Shown one piece after another: positions 25,581 through 33,929 of a DNA stretch of 41,135 bases. Every line of letters begins with the position of its first letter. Within the stretch, counting starts at the first letter, position 1. The stretch comes from Negativicutes bacterium (GTDB lineage Bacteria; Bacillota; Negativicutes; JAGPMH01). The stretch lies in assembly GCA_018052945.1 (NCBI GenBank), contig JAGPMH010000004.1, positions 1 to 41,135 of the forward strand. Direction: 5' to 3'. The notes below the pieces were generated by a model that saw only the letters and a program-made list of their open reading frames with translations, had not been told where the DNA came from and made no database searches. The translations under genes were made by a program, and so were the position numbers.

Positions 25581-26102
25581 GAATTAGAACCCTTTCCGAT
25601 AAAGTACAGAATGAAAAAATTATTAAAATTTAATTTTTTAACAGGTTTAAACGACTGATAGTTTGAGGTTTATTGTAGATTATAGAGGTTAGACATTAAA
25701 ATGAGGCATTTTGCTAAAGTAACAAAATGTCTCAGAACGTGGTTTGAAAGCTTATGAAAATAAAACGACGATAAAGTCAAATAATATTAGCTTACTGACT
25801 GATAATTTTAAGAATTATTAGTCAGAGCAACTTAAAGTTATTGTGAAATAGGTTAAAAATGTAAACATAGTTCAATATTAATATAAAAATTTTCCAGTGT
25901 ATATAGGACAAAGGTTTTGTTTTATGGTAAATTAGGTGATTTTTAACGTTATTTTATAGGAGTTTGGCTGTTTAGAGTCTTATGATGGAGAAATTTGAGT
26001 TAATAGCAGTCTATTCTTAGCAATGAAAATAGCTAGCAATAGGCTGCCAAATTATTTAAGGTGATAAGAACTAGCGGTTTTTAAAATTATAGCTTATTTT
26101 TA
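25581..26102. other. Gene-free stretch with three plus-strand hairpins
   Basis: About 520 bases with no credible coding region between the HD-GYP start and the met promoter. Three imperfect inverted repeats stand out: 25702-25732 (GAGGCATTTTG with CAAAATGTCTC), about 25796-25826 (CTGACTGATAATT with AATTATTAGTCAG) and about 26007-26052 (GCAGTCTATT with AATAGGCTGC). In each the single non-Watson-Crick position would be G-U if the plus strand were transcribed, and A-C if the minus strand were. The HD-GYP promoter must lie in the left part. It could hold a small RNA or be a decayed region. Confidence 0.45.
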
Positions 26103-26131
26103 TTGACAGCGTTAAAACATCGTGATAATAT
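26103..26131 (+). promoter_or_regulatory. Predicted sigma-A promoter of the met operon
   Basis: Consensus TTGACA (26103-26108), 17-bp spacer, TAATAT (26126-26131). It would start the riboswitch leader a few bases before the aptamer. Confidence 0.8.
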
Positions 26132-26148
26132 CTTTAATAATATAAATA

Positions 26149-26302
26149 CTCTTATCAAGAGTGGTCGAGGGACTGGCCCTATGACACCCGGCAACCGGCA
26201 GAAATGAATTGGTGCCAAATCCAGCAGGAAAATCCTGAAGATGAGAGAAAAGACAGCGTGATTTTGCAAACTCTTTTCTTGATGAAAAGAGTTTTTCTTT
26301 TT
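26149..26302 (+). promoter_or_regulatory. SAM-I (S-box) riboswitch with terminator
   Basis: The aptamer runs from 26149 to 26247: P1 is CTCTTATC with GATGAGAG, and the core carries the S-box signature GAGGGACTGGCCC, then ACCCGGCAACC and the GGTGCCAAATCC segment. The expression platform is a hairpin AAACTCTTTTC/GAAAAGAGTTT (26268-26294) with a T run. The 3' side of P1 (GATGAGAGAAAAG) can pair with CTCTTTTC of the terminator, giving the usual switch: SAM bound favours termination, SAM absent allows metNIQ transcription. Confidence 0.96.
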
Positions 26303-26336
26303 TGTTGGTAAATAATAAAAAAAGGAGGTTGTAGTC

Positions 26337-27386
26337 ATGATCAAGCTTTCTAATATTCGAAAAACCTATGATGGTTCAACTTATGCGTTGCAAGGCATAA
26401 ATTTGGATATAGCAAAAGGTGAAATTTATGGCATAATCGGTAAAAGTGGTGCGGGAAAGAGTACATTAATAAGATGTATCAATATGTTGGAAGCTCCAAC
26501 AGCAGGTGAAGTAGTAGTAGATGGGTTAAATTTAACTAAAATGGCAGATAATCAGTTGCGATTAGCGCGTAAGGATATCGGAATGATTTTTCAACATTTT
26601 AATTTATTATCTTCTGCTACTGTGTATGAAAATGTCGCGTTTCCGTTAAAACTGAGTGGCAAAAGTGCTAAAGAGATTCAAGATAAGGTTTTACCATTGC
26701 TGGAATTGGTTGGTCTAGAAAGTAAAAAGGATCAATATCCGGCCCAATTAAGCGGTGGACAAAAACAACGAGTGGGGATTGCTAGAGCGTTGGCAAATAA
26801 TCCGAAAGTGTTATTGTGTGATGAAGCGACATCAGCCCTTGATCCACAAACGACGAAGTCAATTTTAGATTTATTGAAAGATATCAATCAAAGCTTGCAA
26901 TTGACAATTGTGTTGATAACGCATGAAATGCAGGTAATTAAGGAAATCTGTGATAAGGTTGCTGTTATTGAAAATGGTAAAATTATCGAACAAGGACCGG
27001 TTATTGATATTTTCAGTAAACCGCAACAAGAAACGACCAGAGACTTTATTTCCGCTATTATCAATCATGATTTACCGGAGATTTTTCAAGGAACAGAGTT
27101 TTCCCCTGAACCAATCAATAATGGTCATTTAGTATTGAGGATTTCTTTTATGGGGCATTCTACCGAAGAACCGATTATTGCAGGGTTAATAAGACGGTTT
27201 GATATTGATATTAGTATTCTTTATGGTAATGTGGATCATATTAAAACTACTCCGTATGGAACGTTATTATTAGAATTATCAGGTGATGCTGAAAAAATTC
27301 AAGAAGCATTAAGTTACTTGCAAGAAAAGCAATTAGGAATAGAGGTGATTGGTTATGTCGCAAGACATGATAATGTTGCTTCTTAA
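26337..27386 (+). CDS. metN: Methionine ABC transporter ATP-binding protein
   Basis: ATPase of the methionine importer, 349 residues. Walker A GKSGAGKS is at 35-42, the signature LSGGQKQR near 139-146, Walker B LLCDEATSALD follows, and the C-terminal NIL domain (about 265-345) is the methionine-sensing regulatory domain typical of MetN. It begins the operon after the SAM riboswitch, with AAAGGAGGT upstream of the ATG, so expression falls when SAM is plentiful. Its end overlaps metI by about 32 bases. Confidence 0.96.
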   Translation: MIKLSNIRKTYDGSTYALQGINLDIAKGEIYGIIGKSGAGKSTLIRCINMLEAPTAGEVVVDGLNLTKMADNQLRLARKDIGMIFQHFNLLSSATVYENVAFPLKLSGKSAKEIQDKVLPLLELVGLESKKDQYPAQLSGGQKQRVGIARALANNPKVLLCDEATSALDPQTTKSILDLLKDINQSLQLTIVLITHEMQVIKEICDKVAVIENGKIIEQGPVIDIFSKPQQETTRDFISAIINHDLPEIFQGTEFSPEPINNGHLVLRISFMGHSTEEPIIAGLIRRFDIDISILYGNVDHIKTTPYGTLLLELSGDAEKIQEALSYLQEKQLGIEVIGYVARHDNVAS

Positions 27387-28008
27387 AGCGTTGTATGAAA
27401 CAACTTACATGGTATTTGTTTCGACAGTAATATCGGGGTTAATTGGTATCCCCTTGGGCGTAATTTTAATTGTTACTGATAAAAACCATATTTTAGAAAG
27501 CTTACATATTAATAGATGTTTAGGTTTAATTGTTAATGCTGCCAGATCAACTCCATTTATTATTTTGATGGTGGCTATTATTCCTTTTACACGAATGGTC
27601 GTAGGAAGCTCTATTGGAACAGTGGCGGCGATGGTACCGCTTACTATTGCGGCGATTCCTTTTGTTGCAAGGCTCGTTGAAACTTCGTTGAAAGAGTTAG
27701 AATATGGGGTAATTGAAGCAGCTCAAGCGATGGGGGCGACTCCTTGGCAAATTATTACAAAAGTAATGTTGCCGGAAACAATGCCGTCGATTGTAGCGGC
27801 ACTAACCAATACTATCATTAATTTAATCGGTTATTCGGCAATGGCAGGAGCAATTGGCGGTGGTGGCTTAGGTGACTTGGCAATTAGATATGGTTATCAG
27901 CGTTTTCAGCCAATGGTAATGTTAGCAACGGTTATTATTTTGATTATTCAAGTACAATTGGTTCAATCTGTGGGTGATTATATTGCTCGCAGTTTAAATA
28001 AAAAATAA
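27355..28008 (+). CDS. metI: Methionine ABC transporter permease
   Basis: Inner-membrane permease, 217 residues, the usual length of MetI, with five hydrophobic helices and the ATPase-coupling EAA loop (EAAQAMGATPWQIITKVMLPE). I start it at ATG 27355, which has AGAGGTGAT upstream; an in-frame TTG at 27349 is inside that site. It overlaps the end of metN and is followed 21 bases later by metQ. Confidence 0.95.
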   Translation: MSQDMIMLLLKALYETTYMVFVSTVISGLIGIPLGVILIVTDKNHILESLHINRCLGLIVNAARSTPFIILMVAIIPFTRMVVGSSIGTVAAMVPLTIAAIPFVARLVETSLKELEYGVIEAAQAMGATPWQIITKVMLPETMPSIVAALTNTIINLIGYSAMAGAIGGGGLGDLAIRYGYQRFQPMVMLATVIILIIQVQLVQSVGDYIARSLNKK

Positions 28009-28029
28009 AAAGAAAATGAGGGATGTTTA

Positions 28030-28827
28030 ATGAAAAAGATTAGTTTAATCCTTACTGCTTTACTTGTAAGTGCCTTGGTCTTAGTTGGATGTGGAAAAGC
28101 GGATGCTCCAAAAACCTTAAAGGTTGGTGCAACGGCAGTTCCGCATGCAGAAATTTTACAAATTGTTAAACCGATATTGGCTAAAGAAAATGTTAATTTG
28201 GAAATAGTGGAAATGTCTGATTATGTTACACCTAATCTAGCAGTGGCTGATAAAGAATTAGATGCTAACTTCTTTCAACATACTCCTTATTTAGAAAAAT
28301 TCTGCAAGGAACGTAATATAAACTTAGTGAATATTGCTGGAATTCATATTGAACCAATGGGAATTTACTCTAAAAAACTTAAAGGGATTAATGAATTAGG
28401 ACATAATATGGAAGTGGCAATTCCTAATGACCCGACTAATGGTGGTAGAGCCTTAATGTTATTGGCGAAAGCTGGTCTTATTACATTAAAAGAAGGTGCT
28501 ACTACTAATGCAACGGTAGCTGACATTGTAGAAAACTCAAAACATATTAAAATTACTGAATTAGAAGCACCGCAATTACCAAGAGCATTAGACGATGTTG
28601 CATTAGCGGTTATTAATACAAACTATGCGTTAGAAGCTGGGTTTGTACCGACTAAAGATGCTTTAGCAATGGAAAAAGGTGATTCACCGTATGTAAATAT
28701 TCTTGTAGCTAGAGCTGGCGATGAAAATAGAGAAGATTTGCAAAAATTAGTTAAAGCATTAAAATCAGATGAAGTGAAAAACTTTATTAATGAAAAATAT
28801 AAAGGGGCAGTAGTTCCTGCTTTTTAA
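28030..28827 (+). CDS. metQ: Methionine-binding lipoprotein
   Basis: Substrate-binding protein of the importer, 265 residues. A lipoprotein signal peptide ends in LVGC with the acylated Cys21; the mature part is of the NlpA/MetQ type (VGATAVPHAEILQIVKP, DANFFQHTPYLEKF, IAIPNDPTN-like segment AIPNDPTNGGRAL). It would be lipid-anchored outside the inner membrane and deliver methionine to MetNI. A perfect 23-bp terminator closes the operon. Confidence 0.95.
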   Translation: MKKISLILTALLVSALVLVGCGKADAPKTLKVGATAVPHAEILQIVKPILAKENVNLEIVEMSDYVTPNLAVADKELDANFFQHTPYLEKFCKERNINLVNIAGIHIEPMGIYSKKLKGINELGHNMEVAIPNDPTNGGRALMLLAKAGLITLKEGATTNATVADIVENSKHIKITELEAPQLPRALDDVALAVINTNYALEAGFVPTKDALAMEKGDSPYVNILVARAGDENREDLQKLVKALKSDEVKNFINEKYKGAVVPAF

Positions 28828-28840
28828 AAATTAATGTTAT

Positions 28841-28892
28841 AAAATAGTATTGGGGTAACCACATTAGTCTGTGGTTACCCCAATACTATTTT
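28841..28892. terminator. Terminator of metNIQ
   Basis: Perfect 23-bp inverted repeat (28841-28863 with 28870-28892) around a six-base loop, starting with AAAATAGTATTGGGG and ending in TTTT. Confidence 0.92.
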
Positions 28893-28942
28893 GATCAAAG
28901 ATGATGAAATAAGTTAGTGATTAAAAAGTTATTATTTTTGTT

Positions 28943-28971
28943 TTTACAGCAAGAAACTAACATAATATAAC
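28943..28971 (+). promoter_or_regulatory. Predicted promoter of the decarboxylase gene
   Basis: TTTACA (28943-28948), 17-bp spacer, TATAAC (28966-28971). The transcript would have an untranslated leader of roughly 140 nt before the ATG at 29119, with no recognised regulatory RNA class in it. Confidence 0.55.
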
Positions 28972-29118
28972 TGTATTTTCCTATTTTGCTAGTTTTAAAA
29001 AATAAAATGCTAAAAACTTTAAAAGTTTGCAGGACTTTTGGAAAAAAAACAAAATACTTAATAACGGTATTTGTTTAAAAAAAGCAAATATACTTGTAAA
29101 CAAGGATGGGAGAGGGAT

Positions 29119-30258
29119 ATGGTAAGAAAATTTCGTTTAACAGAAAGTCAAGTAAAGCAATTGGCGGCAAAATATTCAACGCCGTTATTATTGTTGGATG
29201 AGGATCAAATTGAACATAATTACCGTTTTTTAAAGGAACATATGCCAAAAGTTAAGGTTTTTTATGCGGTGAAAGCTAATCCTGATGAGCGGATTATCAA
29301 GACTTTGAGTAGTTTAGGGTCTTGTTTTGATGTTGCTTCAGACGGTGAAATGCTAGCCTTAACTGATTTAGGGGTAGCGGCTGATAACATGGTTTATGCT
29401 AATCCATTTAAAACACCAAATGGTTTGGCGGTTGCTAAAAAAACGGGTGTTAATAAATTTACTTTTGATAGTGAATCAGAAATTTATAAGATGGCTCAAG
29501 CTGTGCCCGGCGGGACAGTCTTACTGCGGGTTAGAGTTGATAATCCTAAGGCACTGGTTGATTTAAATAAAAAGTTTGGTGCAGCACCGGAAGATACAAT
29601 CAAGTTACTGGGTTTAGCGAAAAAATCTGGTCTAGATGTTGGCGGGCTGTGTTTTCATGTTGGTAGTCAATCACCGACAGCGGAGGCTCATGTTGAAGCA
29701 TTGAAAATTTGTCGCAGATTATTTGATGAAGCGAAAGAAGCTGGTTTTAATTTGCGGATTTTAGATATTGGTGGTGGTTTTCCAATCCCGACCATTGATA
29801 CTGATATTGATGTTAAAGAGATGATGCAAGAAATTAATGTTAATATAGAAGAACTATTTCCTGATACGGAAATTTGGGCTGAACCAGGAAGATATATTTG
29901 TGGTACTGCTGTTAATTTAATCACCAGTGTAATTGGTACGCAGGAACGCAATAAGCAACAATGGTACTTTTTGGACGATGGTTTGTATGGAAGCTTTTCC
30001 GGTGTTATTTTTGATCATTGGGATTTTGAATTAGAATCATTTAAAGATGGCGACAAGAAGCCGGTAACTTTTGCTGGTCCTAGTTGTGACTCTCTAGATG
30101 TTTTATTTAGAGATAAAATGAGCGTGGATTTAAATATTGGTGATTTATTGTTAGTGCCTAATTGTGGTGCTTATACATCAGCGTCAGCGACGGTATTTAA
30201 TGGCTTTGCAAAAACGCCAATTTTATCGTGGAAAGAAGTCAAACAAGAAATAATTTAA
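29119..30258 (+). CDS. ldc: Lysine/ornithine decarboxylase (alanine-racemase fold)
   Basis: PLP enzyme that decarboxylates lysine to cadaverine and/or ornithine to putrescine. The 379-residue protein is of fold type III: PLP Lys52 in FYAVKAN, CFHVGSQS, the glycine loop DIGGGFP, AEPGRY, and Cys in GPSCDS. It matches, from memory, the Selenomonas ruminantium enzyme across its length (for example KALVDLNKKFGA, LFPDTEIW, CGTAVNLITSVIGT). In Selenomonas relatives cadaverine is linked to peptidoglycan and holds the outer membrane, so this gene may serve the envelope. ATG at 29119 follows GGGAG; a longer in-frame start at 29071 adds unrelated residues and is rejected. Single-gene unit. Confidence 0.92.
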   Translation: MVRKFRLTESQVKQLAAKYSTPLLLLDEDQIEHNYRFLKEHMPKVKVFYAVKANPDERIIKTLSSLGSCFDVASDGEMLALTDLGVAADNMVYANPFKTPNGLAVAKKTGVNKFTFDSESEIYKMAQAVPGGTVLLRVRVDNPKALVDLNKKFGAAPEDTIKLLGLAKKSGLDVGGLCFHVGSQSPTAEAHVEALKICRRLFDEAKEAGFNLRILDIGGGFPIPTIDTDIDVKEMMQEINVNIEELFPDTEIWAEPGRYICGTAVNLITSVIGTQERNKQQWYFLDDGLYGSFSGVIFDHWDFELESFKDGDKKPVTFAGPSCDSLDVLFRDKMSVDLNIGDLLLVPNCGAYTSASATVFNGFAKTPILSWKEVKQEII

Positions 30259-30262
30259 TGAT

Positions 30263-30297
30263 AATAAGCACTTATCGATAAACGGTAAGTGCTTATT
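30263..30297 (+). terminator. Terminator of the decarboxylase gene
   Basis: Fifteen-pair stem AATAAGCACTTATCG with CGGTAAGTGCTTATT (one G-U), loop ATAAA. Confidence 0.85.
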
Positions 30298-30315
30298 TGT
30301 TAATAAAAGCCCAAG

Positions 30316-30411
30316 TTATCCCCAAACTTATCCCCAAAGTTGGGAGTAATGTGGATAAGTTATAGGAAAAGTAGCAAAAATAGTCTTTTTGAAAATTATT
30401 GCTGTGGATAA
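30316..30411. promoter_or_regulatory. Cluster of four DnaA-box-like nonamers
   Basis: TTATCCCCA at 30316-30324 and 30328-30336 (plus strand, one mismatch to TTATCCACA), and TGTGGATAA, the exact complement of TTATCCACA, at 30350-30358 and 30403-30411. Start spacings are 12, 22 and 53 bp. A very AT-rich tract (30412-30520) follows, with a TAG-TAC-TAA run at 30431-30439. No other such nonamers were noticed in the window. It may be a DnaA-binding control site or an origin-associated element; dnaA itself is not present here. Confidence 0.7.
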
Positions 30412-30479
30412 AATTTATTTTATAGTAAAATAGTACTAAAATTTAAAACTACCATAAATTTTGTGATAAAATGATATTA

Positions 30480-30507
30480 TTGAAATATTATAAATTTTAT
30501 TTATAAT
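30480..30507 (+). promoter_or_regulatory. Predicted promoter of the DegS-like kinase gene
   Basis: TTGAAA (30480-30485), 16-bp spacer, TATAAT (30502-30507), 34 bases before the GTG start and downstream of the DnaA-box cluster. Confidence 0.55.
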
Positions 30508-30541
30508 AGCGGTTAAAATTAAAGAAAAGTAGGCTAAGTAT

Positions 30542-31684
30542 GTGAGAAAAGGGAAGAATTTAGACTTAAAATTATTAGACAAGGTTATAAAAGATACTGT
30601 TGATGCGATGGAAAAAGGCAAAGAGCAGATTTATGATATCTATGAAGCGGCAGAGAGTGAAGTTTTACATGTTGCCAAAGACATTGACAAAATCAGAGAA
30701 GAAACGAATAAGATCATTGTCAAAGTTGATCTTTTAGAAAAAGCTGAAAAAAAAGCACGGGCTGATTTGGTCATTGTTAGCAGTAATTTTAATCTATATT
30801 CAGAAGAGAAAATAAAACAATGTTATGAAAATGCTCAAAAATTGCAAATACAGCTAGCGGTTATGCGAGAACAAGAACAAAATTTGCGGCGCAAGCGTGA
30901 TGAGCTAGAGGTTAGATTAAAGCAATTGCAAGGAACGGCGGAAAAAGCTAAACAATTGGTGTCGCAAGTCGGAGTGATGTTAGGGTTGCTTTGTGCTCAA
31001 ATGGGTCAAGTTGCTGATAAAATTGAAACTTTAAATCAAGATAAGATTTTGGTGCCAAGTATTATTAAAGCACAAGAAGATGAACGCTTAAGAATATCAC
31101 GAGAAATTCATGATGGTCCGGCACAAATGATGGCTAATATTGTCTATCATGCGGAAATTTGTGAGCGTTGGATTGATAAAGATAAAGATAAGGCTAAAAA
31201 GGAATTACAAGAACTGCGTAATTTGGTACGCGGTTGCTTAAGTGAAACTAGAGATATAATTTTTGATTTAAGACCAATGGCACTTGATGATTTAGGGTTA
31301 GAGGCTGCCACGACAAGGTTTATTGAAACAATTAAAGTTCGCTATGGTATTGATCTTAAGCTACGGTTTTTTGGGATGCCGAAACGATTGCCTAATCACA
31401 TTGAAGTTAGTGTTTTTAGGGTGATACAAGAATCAATAAATAATATTGTGAAGCATTCTAAGACCACAGAAGCAAAAGTAAGTTTAGAGTTTAATGATGA
31501 ATTTTTGATTATTCATATTGAAGATAAGGGCATTGGCTTTGCGGTTGATGAAAAAAATCAGTCTAGTTCCAGTTATGGGTTAATTGGGATGAGAGAGAGA
31601 ATTAAATTACTACATGGTAAGCTGAAGATAAGTAGTGAAGCTAATAAAGGCACTAAGCTAGAAATGGTGATACCGCTAAAATAA
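30542..31684 (+). CDS. Cytoplasmic DegS-like sensor histidine kinase
   Basis: A 380-residue soluble kinase with no membrane helix. Residues about 10-165 are mostly coiled coil, as in the DegS sensor domain. The HisKA_3 segment ERLRISREIHDGPAQMM carries phospho-accepting His190. The HATPase_c domain (about 285-380) has the N-box VIQESINNIVKHS, DKGIGF and a GLIGMRERI segment typical of the NarL/DegS group. Such kinases act on LuxR-type regulators like DegU, but none is encoded here; the partner must be elsewhere. GTG start at 30542, AAAGTAGG upstream. The decarboxylase gene starts 17 bases after the stop. Confidence 0.88.
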   Translation: MRKGKNLDLKLLDKVIKDTVDAMEKGKEQIYDIYEAAESEVLHVAKDIDKIREETNKIIVKVDLLEKAEKKARADLVIVSSNFNLYSEEKIKQCYENAQKLQIQLAVMREQEQNLRRKRDELEVRLKQLQGTAEKAKQLVSQVGVMLGLLCAQMGQVADKIETLNQDKILVPSIIKAQEDERLRISREIHDGPAQMMANIVYHAEICERWIDKDKDKAKKELQELRNLVRGCLSETRDIIFDLRPMALDDLGLEAATTRFIETIKVRYGIDLKLRFFGMPKRLPNHIEVSVFRVIQESINNIVKHSKTTEAKVSLEFNDEFLIIHIEDKGIGFAVDEKNQSSSSYGLIGMRERIKLLHGKLKISSEANKGTKLEMVIPLK

Positions 31685-31701
31685 GGAGAACAATAAATAA
31701 A

Positions 31702-33144
31702 ATGTTAACACAAAAGATAGCGCCGATATACCAAGCTTTGAAAAATTATATTAAAGATCAGGCGTTGGCTTTTCATACGCCGGGGCATAAACAAGGTCAA
31801 GGGGCGAGTACAGCTTTAAAAAAAATGATGAGCAGTGAAAGTTTATTAATGGATGTATCCTTGATGGCGGAACTAGATGATTTGCATGAACCGCAAAGTT
31901 ATATTAAAGATGCCCAAGCTTTAGCGGCACAATTATATCAAGCTGATAGTAGTTATTTTGTCATTAATGGTACAACTTGTGCGATTCAGGCAATGATTTT
32001 AGCAAGCGTAGGACGTAATGATAAAATTTTAATTCCTCGTAATGCCCATTCTTCGGTTATAGGGGGCATTATTTTAGCTGGAGCGCAGCCACTCTATTTA
32101 GAGCCTGAAACAGATGAAATGTTAGGAATAGCGATGGCGGTAAGTCCTGAAACTATTGAAGAAGCATTATTGAAAGAACCGGATGCTAAGGCGGTATTGA
32201 TTGTTAATCCTACTTATTATGGTGTCGTCGCAGATATCAAAAAAATAGCAAAGATTGTTCATAGTCATAATAAAATTTTATTGGTGGATGAGGCGCACGG
32301 GCCACACCTTATTTTTAATGAAAAGCTGCCAATATCAGCGCTGGAAGCAGGTGCTGATATTGTAGCACAAAGTACGCATAAGATCTTAGCAGCAATGACA
32401 CAATGTTCAATGCTACATTGTCGGCATGACAATATTGATGTAGTAAAACTCGAAAAAGTACTAAGTCTACTGCAATCAACCAGTCCTAATTATTTGTTAT
32501 TGGCTTCTTTGGATTTGGCAAGGCAACAAATGGCGACAAGTGGAAAAGAGCTCTTAGATAAAGCCATAACCTTAAGTTGTAATTTAAGGCAGGCCATTAA
32601 TCAGATTGAAGGATTGAGTTGTTTTGGTCGTGAAAAAGAGAATATATATGATTTAGATTGTACTAAAATAACGGTTAGTTTCAAGGGGTTGGGGCTAACC
32701 GGTCTGCAAGCTGAACAAATTTTGCGCAATGATTATAAAATACAAGCAGAATTAGCAGATGCTTATAATGTGCTATTTATTATTACTATTGGCGATGATG
32801 AAGCTTCGGTCCAGACTTTGTTAGGTGCTCTTAGGGCGATGGCTGTTAAATTTCAAAATACCGTAAACCATGACCTTGAAATTAAGTTGCCACAAATTCC
32901 ACCTCAAGTTATTTTTCCTCAAGCAGCTTTTTATGCTAGTAAAAAAAGTCTGGCTTTTAAGGACGCTATCGGTGCAGTTTGTGGTGAAACGATAACATTT
33001 TATCCCCCGGGAATCCCCATAATTTGTCCGGGCGAAGAAATAACCATTGATATTTATGAGTACTGCCAAAAGATGGTTCAAGCCGGTTACAAAGTAGTGG
33101 GACCGGTTGATTGCAAATTAGAACAGATTAGAGTGGTGAAATAA
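31702..33144 (+). CDS. Orn/Lys/Arg decarboxylase, fold type I (YaaO/SpeA-like)
   Basis: A 480-residue PLP enzyme of the aspartate-aminotransferase-fold decarboxylases. Motifs are FHTPGHKQG (24-32), DEAHG (196-200) and the PLP Lys227 in STHK. The short form without the N-terminal wing domain is the Bacillus YaaO/SpeA type. Its substrate (arginine, lysine or ornithine) cannot be decided from sequence. As in Bacillus it lies immediately before tmk, with the next ATG directly after its stop. The AAGGAGAA site is about 13 bases from the ATG, a little far. A second, unrelated decarboxylase lies 1.4 kb upstream. Confidence 0.92.
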   Translation: MLTQKIAPIYQALKNYIKDQALAFHTPGHKQGQGASTALKKMMSSESLLMDVSLMAELDDLHEPQSYIKDAQALAAQLYQADSSYFVINGTTCAIQAMILASVGRNDKILIPRNAHSSVIGGIILAGAQPLYLEPETDEMLGIAMAVSPETIEEALLKEPDAKAVLIVNPTYYGVVADIKKIAKIVHSHNKILLVDEAHGPHLIFNEKLPISALEAGADIVAQSTHKILAAMTQCSMLHCRHDNIDVVKLEKVLSLLQSTSPNYLLLASLDLARQQMATSGKELLDKAITLSCNLRQAINQIEGLSCFGREKENIYDLDCTKITVSFKGLGLTGLQAEQILRNDYKIQAELADAYNVLFIITIGDDEASVQTLLGALRAMAVKFQNTVNHDLEIKLPQIPPQVIFPQAAFYASKKSLAFKDAIGAVCGETITFYPPGIPIICPGEEITIDIYEYCQKMVQAGYKVVGPVDCKLEQIRVVK

Positions 33145-33819
33145 ATGACCGGTAAACTTATTATTATTGAGGCTGGCGATGGCTGTGGCAAGGCGACGCA
33201 GGCACAAAAACTATATCAAAGATTACAAACAGAGGGCTTAACAACGAAGAAGGTTGAATTTCCTGACTATAACAGTGACTCATCAGCCTTGATAAAAATG
33301 TATCTAAAGGGCGAGTTTGGTAAAGCGGTTAATGATGTCAATGCTTATGCTGCTTCGACTTTTTATGCGGTAGATCGCTTTGCTTCATATAAGACAAAAT
33401 GGGAAGATGATTATTTAGCCGGTAATTTTATAATTGCTGATCGTTATACGACCTCTAATATGGTGCATCAAGCGATAAAAATTAAAGATGAGAAGGAACG
33501 AGAAACTTATCTAGACTGGTTATGGGACTTGGAGTTCAAGAAGTTTAAGCTACCAATACCTGACTTGGTAATTTTTTTGGAAATGGCACCAGAGTATAGT
33601 TATAACTTAGTTAATGAGCGGGCGATAACGGAAAATAGTATTAAAGATATTCATGAGCAAGACGCAAAGTATTTAGCAGAATGTTATAATGGTTATTGCC
33701 AAATTGCGGAAAAGTATAATTGGCAGAAGGTAAATTGTATTGCTGATAGTAAAATAAGGACTATTGATGATATTCATACCGAAATATATCAAATAGTTGC
33801 AGAAAAATTTTCGTTATAA
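33145..33819 (+). CDS. tmk: Thymidylate kinase-like protein
   Basis: Likely phosphorylates dTMP to dTDP. The 224-residue protein has a P-loop GDGCGKAT (11-18) followed by Gln, the VEFPDY segment where TMPKs place the phosphate-binding Asp/Arg loop, and DRYTTSN (the DRY motif). Compared with ordinary Tmk, the P-loop has GKAT where GKTT/GKST is usual, and the LID region is different, so it belongs to a divergent branch found in some clostridia. It abuts the decarboxylase gene and sits where tmk sits in Bacillus, supporting the assignment; another deoxynucleoside monophosphate kinase is possible. Confidence 0.8.
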   Translation: MTGKLIIIEAGDGCGKATQAQKLYQRLQTEGLTTKKVEFPDYNSDSSALIKMYLKGEFGKAVNDVNAYAASTFYAVDRFASYKTKWEDDYLAGNFIIADRYTTSNMVHQAIKIKDEKERETYLDWLWDLEFKKFKLPIPDLVIFLEMAPEYSYNLVNERAITENSIKDIHEQDAKYLAECYNGYCQIAEKYNWQKVNCIADSKIRTIDDIHTEIYQIVAEKFSL

Positions 33820-33821
33820 AT

Positions 33822-33864
33822 AAAAACCAAAAGGCTCGTTATAAAGAGAGCTTTTTGGTTTTTA
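33822..33864 (+). terminator. Terminator after tmk
   Basis: AAAAACCAAAAGGCTC pairs with GAGCTTTTTGGTTTTT around a ten-base loop, ending in a T-rich tail. Confidence 0.8.
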
Positions 33865-33929
33865 TTATTATTAAAGGATAAGTTAAAGTCGATAATTATA
33901 TTAAGGATATATTTTATGGTGGAGAATGT

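Noticed and set aside
26087-26344. Minus-strand open frame across the met leader
   Set aside because: It covers the promoter and the SAM riboswitch, which are strongly supported on the plus strand.
30316-30520. Calling the DnaA-box cluster the chromosomal origin
   Set aside because: No dnaA, dnaN, gyrase genes or skew information are in the window, so only a DnaA-binding site is supported.
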